DNA from: Russula earlei
Taxonomy: Eukaryota; Basidiomycota; Agaricomycetes; Russulales; Russulaceae
DNA: 64,000 nucleotides
Reading direction: 5' to 3'
NCBI GenBank assembly: GCA_025769875.1
Contig: JAGFNK010000127.1
Span: 1-64,000, forward strand
This document shows positions 54,186-63,240 of the stretch, one piece after another. Position 1 is the stretch's first letter. The number at the start of each line of letters is the position of its first letter. The notes below the pieces were generated by a model. That model saw only the letters and a list, made by a program, of their open reading frames with translations, was not told the origin of the DNA and did no database searches. Made by a program: the position numbers and the translations under genes.

Positions 54186-55275
54186 CTTCCATAGAAAGGG
54201 GACTAAGCAACAAGCATTATACACTTACAAGACAACAGTGCCAAGTTCAGCTCCAAGTCACCTCATAAGAAATAGCCCACTGCCAGGATTGAACCCAGGA
54301 CCTCTAACCAACAGGTGTTACAACATTTTCCTTTTATGTTTACTTCTTACCTTTTACTATGGACTTCTTGCCTTCATATGTCCCTCTACCTACTGATCTC
54401 ATGATCTCTTACGTCTTGTGATCCCTTCTCTGTTATCATGTGATCCATACACATCCAGGTAACACTGGATTGCTGTCACTTTCCCTTTGTTTGGTTCTTT
54501 TTCCTTTTATACTTACTTCTCAGTTTTGACTGTGCAATGCTGCACACCTACTGTGCAGCACAGTGGCTTGGTTCTGACTCATTCATGGCCTCATTTCTAT
54601 GACTCCTACTTATCATGACTCCTACTTATCATGACTCCTACTTATCATGACTCCTACTATACTAGTAGCACAGTCAAAGTGCAGCTACTGCTGCGCTTCT
54701 CCTGTATATATAAGCTCAGTACTTTGTGACCAAAGCCCTAAGCTTGGTCTCTTGTAGAATCCAACCTACTCTTGTCCAAACATATTTGCCTGCAACCCAC
54801 TCAACTCCTAGTCCTCAAACCACACCCACCTCTCCATTTCATCAACTCTTCACACACACACACCATCTACCATCTACTCTTCACCTTTCCCTTCCTCCCC
54901 TAAGAGTCTCTCTTCACTCTACTGAGAAAGAGCTCTCCTCCCTCAAGACATACCTTCCTCTCTCTGTGTGTTCAAGGTCTATGACAGACTTGAACACATA
55001 TAGCTAGTGGAACCAGCCCTAGTCTATCCCATTACAAACTTACCCTAGCTTCTCAACAGACTGAGTCATACTAGGAAGGGTCTATTGGCCATAACCTGTT
55101 TAGCATAAAACACTTCAACCGCTGCAGGGATCTTTACTCTTTACAACAGGAACCAGCCTGTTCATTTGAACAACACTTTGCTATCAACTTGACTTCAGGC
55201 TTGAGAACTGACACAGCTCATTACCATGACAACAGGACCAAGCACTCTCAGCCACTGAGCTACTTGGCCTTTACT
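54186..55275 (-). mobile_element. tRNA-derived SINE, copy 2 (split by LTR L5 copy 3)
   Basis: Once the LTR is removed, the minus strand starts with a tRNA-like head: GGCCAAGTAGCTCAGTGGCT (A box TAGCTCAGTGG), then TTGGTCCTGTTGGTTAGAGG and TCCTGGGTTCAATCCTGG (B box). Next is a unique body (GAGGTGACTTGGAGCTGAAC) and the tail TTGCTTAGTCCCCTTTCTAT. Spacing of the boxes fits a class of tRNA-head SINEs. Not a functional tRNA: the cloverleaf is imperfect. Confidence 0.7.
54316..55231 (+). mobile_element. Solo LTR, family L5, copy 3
   Basis: 916 bp, TGTTACAACATTTTCC...ATTACCATGACA, with a perfect duplication acagg (54311-54315 and 55232-55236), inserted inside SINE copy 2. It carries an extra repeat of GACTCCTACTTATCAT (three to four units near 54600). 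It is more CpG-depleted than copies 1 and 2. Confidence 0.93.
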
Positions 55276-55418
55276 CCAGTAAAGTGGGTCAACCCTTATA
55301 ACCACACAACATAAGAAATGAAAACTTGTCCCTGAGACTCCCAAAATGGAAATTCACATGTCTCACACTCCAAAGAAGAGTCAGCAAGATTTACTAACTA
55401 TATTAGTAAATCTCAATT
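55276..55418. other. Unassigned spacer with a small hairpin
   Basis: Short CpG-free sequence between the SINE head and L1 copy F. It contains AGATTTACTAA...TTAGTAAATCT, an 11-bp inverted repeat with a 5-base loop (about 55389-55415). Nothing else is recognised. Confidence 0.4.
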
Positions 55419-56160
55419 ATAGCAAATGAATCATGTGCCTTGCACAAGCACTAGATAGTGAACACATGGACTCTAAAGGCCATTACTCATTGCCCAGAAC
55501 CCCCTTACTCAGCATGTTACTAAGCATGAGTGAGCATGCTTACTAAGTACTTCCCAGTGTCTTACTCATCCAGCTATTGTGCTTGATAACAAGGTTACAA
55601 CTTGTTCTCTATTTAGTAGTTCTCTTATAGCATATAAGTGCTCAATAAAGTAGCAGACAGTCTTCAGACTGTCCATTTGACTTGTGGCACTCTATTACTG
55701 AGGGTACTCTGTTGGATGTGCAGCTGCTAAGTGCCATGTGAATGGACAATCCAGACCGTACGTGTAAATAATTAGAATAATTTAGTTATCGCGTTTGTTT
55801 CCTCAGTCTTTTACACACAAGACTGAGGTCAGTACTACACATTCCTTTACACTCCTTTAAAGCTAATGCTGTACATAGCTATCATCCCTATAGGTTAGAT
55901 AACTAACCAATATAGTCTTTTACACACAAGATTGAGCTATCATCCCTATAGCTCCAACATACTCCTCCATGACCACCCTATCTAGTACATCCTGGCCCTC
56001 TCCTTCCATGACCACCTCTCCCACCCATACCCATTCCCCTCTAGTACTTGCTACTTGTTTGGACCATGCTCTTTGCCAACTTCATCCTCAAACTCAGTCA
56101 ACTTGTCTCCAAACTCTTGTCTCACTCTTGAACTGGATTGTTCAACAGTGAGTTCTGACA
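55419..56160 (+). mobile_element. LTR, family L1, copy F (5'-truncated)
   Basis: Aligns with L1 copies from AGCAAATGAATCATGTGCC to the terminal GTGAGTTCTGACA; the first roughly 480 bp are missing, so no target duplication can be read. It includes the TTATAGCATATAAGTGCTCA promoter region. A 250-bp solo LTR is nested at 55710. Confidence 0.85.
55710..55959 (+). mobile_element. 250-bp solo LTR, relative of the Copia-A LTR
   Basis: TGTTGGATGTGCAGCTGC...CTATAGCTCCAACA with a perfect duplication tactc (55705-55709 and 55960-55964). It has the same layout as the Copia-A LTR, including two CTTTTACACACAAGA[C/T]TGAG elements. Its retained CpGs (cagaccgtacgtg, tatcgcg) make it younger than the LTR it sits in. 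Confidence 0.93.
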
Positions 56161-56658
56161 TCTGGACAGCCTCTCACAAACTGTGCTGACCAGTCAACCC
56201 ATCAAGTGTCTAACAACATCCCAATCATTGGGTCTTTGGAACCTCACATTGCTGACATCCAATTTCTTTCCCTTCCCCAATCTTACCCCCCTGTTGCAGA
56301 ACTATCTCTGCCACCTGGACTTCCCCCCATTGCAGTTCTCCCCCTTCCAGGGACTTACACAGAGGACAATCCCCTCCCCAAACAAGAAAACCTTCCTCCC
56401 ATTCCACAAAGCTTCTTTGACCCCCCCAACTGTGCAGAATACACCTTTCACCCTCACCAGTTCCAGGTTTACCATGTCCAACACAACAAACTTGTGGTAT
56501 TGCCTACCAATTCCAACCTCATCAAACAGTTTAACCTAGCAAGCTTTGAGGTGTGCAGCTCCATAGGCATACATCCACCAGACATAGACTTCCCCTTTGG
56601 TCATCTCCATTACTTGTTCAACTAAATCACCTCTGACTCCTCAGCCACAGCTGAAGGA
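56161..56658 (+). pseudogene. Long decayed ORF of unknown function, part 2
   Basis: A 139-codon open segment (56206-56625) reading SNNIPIIGSLEPHIADIQFL, SLPPGLPPIAVLPLPG, PPIPQSFFDPPNCAEYTFHP, QFQVYHVQHNKLVVLPTNSN and FEVCSSIGIHPPDIDFPFGH. Pro-rich, no known domain. It is cut by hAT copy 3 at 56667 and appears to continue at 58139. Confidence 0.5.
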
Positions 56659-56666
56659 GACATGAT

Positions 56667-58130
56667 TAGGGTTTTTTCGGCCCGGCTTGGCCTGAAAGCC
56701 CCGGCTTTGGCTCGGCCCGAGGCGGCTTTGGCTTTCTAAAACCCCAGGCCAGGCCAAAGCCATCAAACCCGGCTTGGCTCCGGCTTGGCCTGGCCTAGGC
56801 CACGGCTTTTGTATGTAAGATTTTCTGTATGTGAGCCCGCTGGCCACATGACTTGTACCACCCCTGCACGTTCACTTTCCCTTCGTCTTTCATCCCACTC
56901 ACATCCCTCCTTCCAACTATCGTCATTCCTTTCACCTCACCCTCCTTTCCTCGCATTCCCACTCTCGACGTCATCCCCACCGCGTTGCCCACTCCATGTC
57001 AGCAGACTACGACAACGGCTCAATTCAATTGCCGTCGACGTCACTTGCCTTGCCGCTCAACGCCTTCATCCCTTTGGTCTTCAAGTCGGAGCACGGCTCC
57101 TCCCCACACTTCGACCTATGGCACGACACCATCGCCGTCCGGCTGTGCATCGCGCCCTCCCAAGACCATCCCTCAAGCATCTTCCTCGCATCCGCCACAC
57201 GTCTGTGCACACACCCGTATGATGCGTTCGTCATTGTCACCATCGCCTTACCCGAGGGCTTGCTGCCCACAGCGCCTCACCCATCGTCATTGCCGCGCTA
57301 TTCAAGGGCTCGCTGCCCATAGCGTCTCGCCCCCGACATCATCGCCGTATCGCCTCGCGCTCGCGGATTCGCAGTAGGAGGACTTTAGAATAGCACTTTT
57401 GTATTTAAATATCAAATATATTATGGAGTCGTTATGTTCTGGAGAGCATGATGAGGCATGGTAAGAGCATGGATTATACATGTGGAATGAGTGAAGTCCA
57501 GTGTACAACATGGTATGCTGCGGGATGAAGTGATCTAAGACTGAGGAAAGGGATTACGAGCAACCAACGCGACTGAGCATTGCACATTGACATATAGGCC
57601 ACCAAAGCTTACATTGTACATGTACTTGACTCAAGCAAAAAGGAAGGTTGAGAGGGAAGCACAGATACGATGATGAAAAACAACAGGGAATGATGGTGTG
57701 TCCATGTCCATGCAAAGTTGATAAATTAAAGTTTGATGATTACCAAATGATCAAAGCCGGGGCTTGACGGCCCGGCTTTGGCTTTTCAAATCACAGGCCA
57801 GGCCAAAGCCGTCACGAAGCTGTCACTTTGGCCCGGCTCGGCCTGGCCTATTTCGGCCTGGCCTATTTCGGCCTGGCCTATTTCGGCCTGGCCTATTTCG
57901 GCCTGGCCTATTTCGGCCTGGCCTATTTCGGCCTGGCCTATTTCGGCCTGGCCTATTTCGGCCTGGCCTATTTCGGCCTGGCCTATTTCGGCCTGGCCTA
58001 TTTCGGCCTGGCCTATTTCGGCCTGGCCTATTTCGGCCTGGCCTATTTCGGCCTGGCCTATTTCGGCCTGGCCTATTTCGGCCTGGCTTGGCCTGGCTCA
58101 CGGCCTGAGGCCGGGCCGGGCACATCCCTA
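56667..58130. mobile_element. hAT-like non-autonomous element, copy 3, with amplified subterminal repeat
   Basis: 1,464 bp, TAGGGTTTTTTCGGCC...GGGCACATCCCTA, with a perfect 8-bp duplication gacatgat (56659-56666 and 58131-58138). It has the same orientation as copy 2. Its internal block holds an open frame matching those of copies 1 and 2 (56996-57322). It is longer because a 15-bp unit in the right subterminal region is repeated 16 times. Confidence 0.95.
57841..58080. repeat. 15-bp x 16 tandem array (gcctggcctatttcg)
   Basis: Sixteen perfect copies of gcctggcctatttcg, 240 bp. The related elements have a single unit at this place. The array leaves three plus frames and one minus frame open (pentapeptide repeats FGLAY, PGLFR, SAWPI and NRPGR), which is a by-product of unit length and not evidence of a protein. 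Confidence 0.97.
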
Positions 58131-58138
58131 GACATGAT

Positions 58139-59381
58139 CTGTGGGAGTCTATCAGAGTCCCTGGGTAACCTCCATTGTCATTTGAACATGTTGCCTCCCA
58201 TCTATCACTTCACCTACCAAGGGGTCTTTCATTATCACTTCCATTCATGACTTCCTTGATGGCAAATTATATTCCTCATATGCTTACTTAATAATAGCTG
58301 AAGGAGGGTATATATCATTTGAGAACAGCTACTTGAACTCCCTTGACAACCTCCACCTTTACCCCACTCTAGCTCACTTTTATTTCCTACTGCATCTCCC
58401 TCTAAAAGTCTTTGTAGTGCCTCCAAGGTTCATGGTCCCCCCTAACCCAAGTGATGACTCCAAATATGACTCAGAGGACAATGCAATTTTCCATCAAAGG
58501 GAACTCATCTTAAACCATCTCCCTGCTCTTTGAGACATTTACTTCCCCCTGGTCTCTGTGGTCAATGCCTACAACCAACAATACATTGACATCTGGTTGC
58601 ATGACACCTACATCCTCTGAGACTTGATAGGCCTTCTGCCCTTGGCCAGATTCTAAACCAAGTAGAACATGACCTCTTTTTTGACACCTTGACCCATCTT
58701 GTTGAACCTTCTCAACATGAACTACTACTCTAGCACCTCCCTAACTCAAGGGACCATACTGGACAGCCAATTAGCATTCTCACCCTCACTGACAGGGACA
58801 AAAAACTGGGGACTGAGGTGATTCTGCCACAGCATTATGCCCTTATCCAAGAACTACTGGAGGGCCAGGGATCATACAACCTGTCCCTATTCACCCTCAC
58901 TCATGAACATATTGTAGTACAGTGCAATTACCTCTGTCTGAACAGGTTTGAACAACAGGGACAAGCAACCCTCCAACTCACATACATCAAAGGGCAAAGG
59001 TACAATTACAACTGGATTGAAGCTACATGGACACACAGCATCATCAATGCCCCACAAAACCTCATAGACCCCGCTGGACTACACTCCCCACCTCTAGCAG
59101 TTTACACTGGCTCCCCTGTCCTGGAAGGACTCACCACCATCAGCCAACCTCTTACCCCCATAGTAAGATGAACTCCAGACAGTAGTCTTATCGCCCATTG
59201 GTCCCCTACCCCAACTCACCCCCCAGTCTGCCTCTGTTTTCAGGAAGTGTGCAATTGTGGCTACAGACCCAACACTCCTCCCACTCCACCAGGTATAAAC
59301 CTGTGGACCCCTGGAGATAGGCATCTCCTGCACCAACCAATCTGGCATCCTCTCACAGACAAAGAGGCCACCAGTCTGCTT
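58139..59381 (+). pseudogene. Long decayed ORF of unknown function, part 3
   Basis: It continues in several frames: LNMLPPIYHFTYQGVFHYHF, LYPTLAHFYFLLHLPLKVFV, PNPSDDSKYDSEDN, then 58818-59170 with ILPQHYALIQELLEGQGSYN, LTHEHIVVQCNYLCLNRFEQ and QRYNYNWIEATWTHSIINAP, and a Pro/Cys-rich end (PPVCLCFQEVCNCGYRPN). No recognised family. It ends at the boundary of gypsy LTR L6. Confidence 0.5.
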
Positions 59382-60407
59382 TGTTGAGGCTCCAAAGTGC
59401 CTTAAATAAGATCAATGGTTGCATCTGTCCTTCAAGAGTATGGCAACAAGATGAGAGGGGCTCTGTGTTGAATTCGCGCAGTGATAAGGTAGATTAGATC
59501 GTAACAGATCTAATAAAAATGATATTCAGTTTCTGTGAGACGAAACTATCTTGTAGTATCATTTTTATTAGGTAAATATGACACAAGATAGTTTCGTCTC
59601 ACAGAAATTGAATATCATTTTTATTAGATCTATTATGATCTAATCTACCTTACATACAGTAGATACTTCAGTTTCTGTGAGACGAAACTGAAGTATCTAC
59701 TGTATGTACGACACTCTTAAGTATCTGAGAGTGTCCCTAATTATTTTGTCTATAGTAACTATCAACTTGTTTTCACGATCACTATGTGCTAGCTACCGAT
59801 TGTCTTAGATCATACTATCAATTTTGTTATCATACGCATTTCAGCAATGAGCTGAAACACTTATGTGGTCCGGGCCTGTGGGCCGCCCGGATAGTTTGGG
59901 CCGACGCGTCAACGCCTCGGCTACTCTTTATCTCAACACTCTGCAGATGGGGTAGGAGTCAACTGTTTGGGATTGGCAAACTAAGTGAGCTTAAGGCTCA
60001 ACTACTACAAACTGGGGGCTTTATATAGCCCTCAGGGATAAGGTTCTTGCTACTGTAAGTACTAGTTGGTGCTATAGTAGTGAGGACAGCTCATAGAAGC
60101 AATAGTTGCTTCTGATATAAATGCTCTCAGTGCTGGAAGCATCAGTTGCTTCCATAGTAGCAATCTTGGTGTCTTAAGTACTTTCCTGATCAGGAAACAA
60201 TGTACATAGCAGTACAGGAACATCTGGAACAGAACCAATGTGATTCATTGCTTCTTTAACACATCTTCAGAAAGATATGATCAACGCGTTCTGAATGCAA
60301 TATCAATGGACATAAACGGTCAAGATCTGACGCACGCATGATGCAAACAGTGCAGTCTGTAGTTCAGGTGTTCCGGCATCTTCCAGACCCCAAACAACTC
60401 AGTAACA
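59382..60407 (-). mobile_element. Gypsy-2 3' LTR (family L6, copy 2)
   Basis: TGTTGAGGCTCCAAAGTGCC...CAACTCAGTAACA. On the minus strand it is preceded by a polypurine stretch (AAGGGGGAAGAATGGAGAAG) and, further upstream, by gypsy-2 coding sequence, which identifies it as that element's 3' LTR. A copia solo LTR is nested at 59466-59938. Own length is about 550 bp. Confidence 0.82.
59466..59938 (-). mobile_element. Solo LTR, Copia-B family, with an internal foldback
   Basis: TGTTGAATTCGCGCAG...TTATCTCAACA with a perfect duplication ctctg (59461-59465 and 59939-59943). Compared with the Copia-B LTR it has an inverted duplication: a left arm at about 59482-59552 (containing CAGTTTCTGTGAGACGAAAC) is repeated inverted at about 59581-59653, and the segment between them is also inverted. 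Confidence 0.9.
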
Positions 60408-60429
60408 CTTCTCCATTCTTCCCCCTTAC

Positions 60430-60807
60430 TCATGGTTCTTCCAGAGCAACATCATAGGCCACATATGTGGCCAGTTTGTTGCCCCCCATTACACCATCAT
60501 AGATGTCAATCCCTGTGTGGTGTCTGTCAGCATCCCATTGCACCCAAGGCTCTCCAGGGTGGGCAACCTGGTCAAGAGTGCTAGTAGGAGACATCTCATC
60601 CCAGTCCCCAGGCTGAGCATTGACTTGGTCAGCAGGGGGTCCAAACTCAAGAGGATGCATGTCTGCTTCTCCCTCTCCAGTGCCATGTTCATCCATTCCT
60701 TGGAAGAAGGTGAGGAGGGAAGCATCAGGGGTAGTAATTTTGAGTGGCCCCTCTGTTCCAGAGAAGTCAGACTGGGGAACAATTTCATTAGTGGGAGTTT
60801 GAGACAT
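60430..60807 (-). CDS. 125-residue acidic ORF downstream of the gypsy-2 chromodomain
   Basis: An intact frame, MSQTPTNEIVPQSDFSGTEG..., Asp/Glu/Pro-rich, ending DVALEEP. It lies between the gypsy-2 chromodomain (ending near 60850) and the polypurine tract of the 3' LTR, on the same strand. It could be a short extra ORF of this gypsy, or a C-terminal tail of pol separated by a stop. No known domain. Being open over 125 codons in such decayed surroundings is notable but not conclusive. Confidence 0.45.
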   Translation of the reverse strand: MSQTPTNEIVPQSDFSGTEGPLKITTPDASLLTFFQGMDEHGTGEGEADMHPLEFGPPADQVNAQPGDWDEMSPTSTLDQVAHPGEPWVQWDADRHHTGIDIYDGVMGGNKLATYVAYDVALEEP

Positions 60808-60849
60808 GTGTGAGCAACAAACAATATGGGGATGAGGAAACAGAGGGTG

Positions 60850-61300
60850 TCCTTCACTGGACTTTTATAACCCATATGGCAGTGGGGTTCTTTCTGTTGT
60901 ATTCCTCTATTAGTCTAGACACTTTGATGTTCTCTACTGGCTCCCAAGAGTCATGAGCTTCACAGTATCCTTCCCACTGGACTTGATACTCCAGTTGTTT
61001 CCTCCTTCCAGTTTGTCTCAAACCAAAATTGTTGCTACTTCATATTCCTCTTCTCCTTCCACCAATTCAGCTTCCAGATTGGTGTAATTGGCCCCATGCT
61101 CCTCAGTTTCTTTGCAAGGGGTCAATAGGGATGCATGAAACATGTTATGGATCCTCCAGTGGCTAGGGAGATCCAATCAGTATGTCACAGGGCTGATCAC
61201 AGCTGACATCTCTTTGCAAAAAGTGTCATGCTCCAGAAAAGGCAAGTGCCCCACCAACTTGGCTCCTCAAGGCGATTCCCATCAACTCCACAATTGTTTT
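60850..61300 (-). pseudogene. Gypsy-2 integrase C-terminus and chromodomain
   Basis: On minus: LVGHLPFLEHDTFCKEM, LDLPSHWRIHNMFHASLLTP (the GPY/F-module end typical of gypsy integrases), ELVEGEEEYEVATIL, then frame-shifted YQVQWEGYCEAHDSWEPVEN and RLIEEYN. EYEV...QWEGY...SWEP is a chromodomain. Stops and at least one frameshift are present. The upstream part lies at 62470-62580. Confidence 0.82.
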
Positions 61301-62465
61301 CAAATACAGATGATAATTACACACAATTCTTAAGTCTCATAATGGTGTGTTCAAGAGTTAAGTACAACAAAATAAATAATATCTAAACTTAATCTAAGGG
61401 CTCAACTTGATGCCAAGAAGGCTGGTGCTGTTAGGACCACATGCAGGACTCAGAATGATAGAACTCAGGTTCTATTATTGTAGACTAGCCTACTCAAAGG
61501 TACATGTTTATAGACCAAAGTTGAGTAGCTAATAGAAAAGGCTGATTGCAATCATGTGATGTGTATTGTGGGCAGGATGATGGCAGCTGGGTTGAGTGTG
61601 TGGTGAGCATGCAGGCACTGGGGGAGCAGCTGCAGCACATGGAGCATCATCTCTGCCATGCATGCTGCAATGGTCCTGATTCTGGAGGTCCACCAGGGCA
61701 GTCCTGCATACCCTAGACCAGAGGCAAGAACATGAAGAAAAGAAAAAGGAAGAAAAGAAGAAAAGAAATTGAAAATGAAAGAAAGAACCTGAAAGCGAGA
61801 ATGCTGCTCGGTGACATTGAGGGTGGCATTAGGTGGGACCATTTGGCCTTCATTTTGGGGTTCACCAGTTTATTGAGAGAATGTGCTCACAAAAGCAATC
61901 ACAACTGCACAGCATGTGCTGGCATGATAGAGGTGGTGAGGGAGTGGCATTGGGCAGGGCCATTCAGCCTTTGTGTGGTGTATCAATTTGTCAAGAGGGC
62001 ATGCACATGATGGCACAGCATGCATTGAAGGCAAGATGATGAAGGTGGGGGAGTGGCATTGGGTGGGACTGTTTGGCCCTTGTGTTCATCAGTTTGTCAG
62101 GAGAACATGTGTGCAAAGGGGATCATAGTTGCACAGCATGTGTTGGCAGAATGATGGAGGCGATGAGGGAGTGGTGTTGGCAGGGCTGTTCAGCCTTCAT
62201 GTGGTGCCAATTTGTCATGAGGGCATCCCCATCATGATCACAAGGGCACAATGTCTGTTGCTGGCAGGATGGTGGAGGTGCGAGGGAGCGGGATGTGGCT
62301 TGGGTGGAAGAGCACAACGCAGTGATAACCCTTTATTATGCCACAATCTCCACCACAATTTCCATAAGTAATTTATTCTTATCATTAAATATTTATATTT
62401 ATTTTCTGAATTGTAAAGATGTTCAAGCACCACTCTGCTGACAAAGTCTGACAGTCCAGATTTGG
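61301..62465. repeat. Insertion in gypsy-2 carrying a degenerate ~115-bp tandem repeat
   Basis: From about 61815 to 62300, four to five units of roughly 112-120 bp repeat the pattern GAGGGAGTGGCATTGGG, TTTGGCC/TTCAGCC, CATCAGTTTGTCA, then GCACAGCATGTGTTGGCA and GATGGAGGTG, each diverged. Upstream (61435-61560) a TGTTAGGACCACATGC segment could be an LTR edge. No gene or confident boundary was found. Confidence 0.6.
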
Positions 62466-62591
62466 GTGTCACATTTTTGCAAAATTCCAAAGACTGCTGA
62501 TCACCTCTGTGATTTCAAAAGGCCCATAACATTTTGGGTGTAGTTTTACTGTAGGATGTGTCATTTTTAGGTTGGTGTTGTTGAGTCATAC
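62466..62591 (-). pseudogene. Gypsy-2 integrase fragment
   Basis: The minus strand, over frameshifts, gives TTHP, a K-LHPK-like stretch, then MLWAF/GPFEITEVIS-like sequence and EFCKNVTPKSGLSDFVS. This matches the segment just upstream of the GPY/F module in gypsy integrases, and so precedes the piece at 61300. It is bounded on the right by LTR L4 at 62592. Confidence 0.55.
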
Positions 62592-63240
62592 TGTTAAGAT
62601 TGGATTGATCTTATCACTGACTCTTATGTCGGAAAATTAGGAGGGCGATTATATTGGATTTTATTGTGATTATATTTAAATATAATGCTATAAAATCCAA
62701 TATAATCGCCCTCCCAATTTTCCGACATAGTGAAAGAGTTGCTTGATATAGTTCAAGCACTAGACTTCGATCCCTTTGATATTATCTCAGGAAGAATAGG
62801 TGTGAGAGAAGAGAGAGGCCTCTTTTACTTAGAGTTCTTCAATAGACTGTATAGAGTATTTGACAAGATGATTGTTTCTTGTTTGAGAGAGTAAGTCAAG
62901 CGTAAGGCTCAACTTCTTGGTAGTACAGACTATTTATACGATATATCAACAACTACTGATCCGATTCATACGAAACTTGGGGTGCACATAGCTGAGAACC
63001 AGTAGTATCCAAATATGTAAAGCACAATTTGAGAATGTCATGAATGACTCACATGTGAGTCATTCTTCCCTAGTATCTGTCATCAACCAGTAAGTAGTGA
63101 GTAAGCCATTACCAATCAATCAGTAAGTGGATCAATAAGCGATCACTAAGCCAGATGAATAAGTGCATATGAGTAAACAGAAATGAGTCACCAGAGCATA
63201 GGTAAGCAGATGAGAATGAGGAGACACAAGAATCCTAACA
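62592..63240 (-). mobile_element. 3' LTR of a minus-strand retrotransposon, family L4
   Basis: TGTTAAGATTGGATTGATC...AAGAATCCTAACA. The 5 bp on the two sides (catac and ccatt) do not match, so it is not a solo LTR. On the minus strand AGAGGGGGAATGG lies immediately before TGTTAGGATT and is a polypurine tract. The element body therefore extends right, beyond the window. It carries a 101-bp MITE at 62627. Confidence 0.85.
62627..62727. mobile_element. 101-bp Tc1/mariner-type (Stowaway-like) MITE
   Basis: A near-perfect hairpin: left arm TGTCGGAAAATTAGGAGGGC followed by GATTATATTGGATTTTAT, and the right arm its inverse ending CCGACA. The flanking dinucleotide is TA on both sides (62625-62626 and 62728-62729). 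Comparison with the L4 copies at 7818 and 49440 confirms the empty site. Confidence 0.92.

Noticed and set aside
54265..55275. A functional tRNA gene on the minus strand
   Set aside because: A and B boxes are present, but the head is split by an LTR, the cloverleaf is imperfect and the body continues as a SINE shared with another copy.
57841..58080. CRISPR array
   Set aside because: The units are directly adjacent 15-mers with no spacers, and the DNA is fungal.
10011..58130. TAGGG/CCCTA element ends as telomeric repeats
   Set aside because: Only a single unit at each end, always with exact 8-bp duplications, so these are transposon termini.
57764..58250. Four long open frames over the 15-bp array with pentapeptide repeats
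   Set aside because: A 15-bp unit without stops keeps several frames open on both strands. The sequence is a subterminal repeat of a hAT-like element, and other copies lack the expansion.
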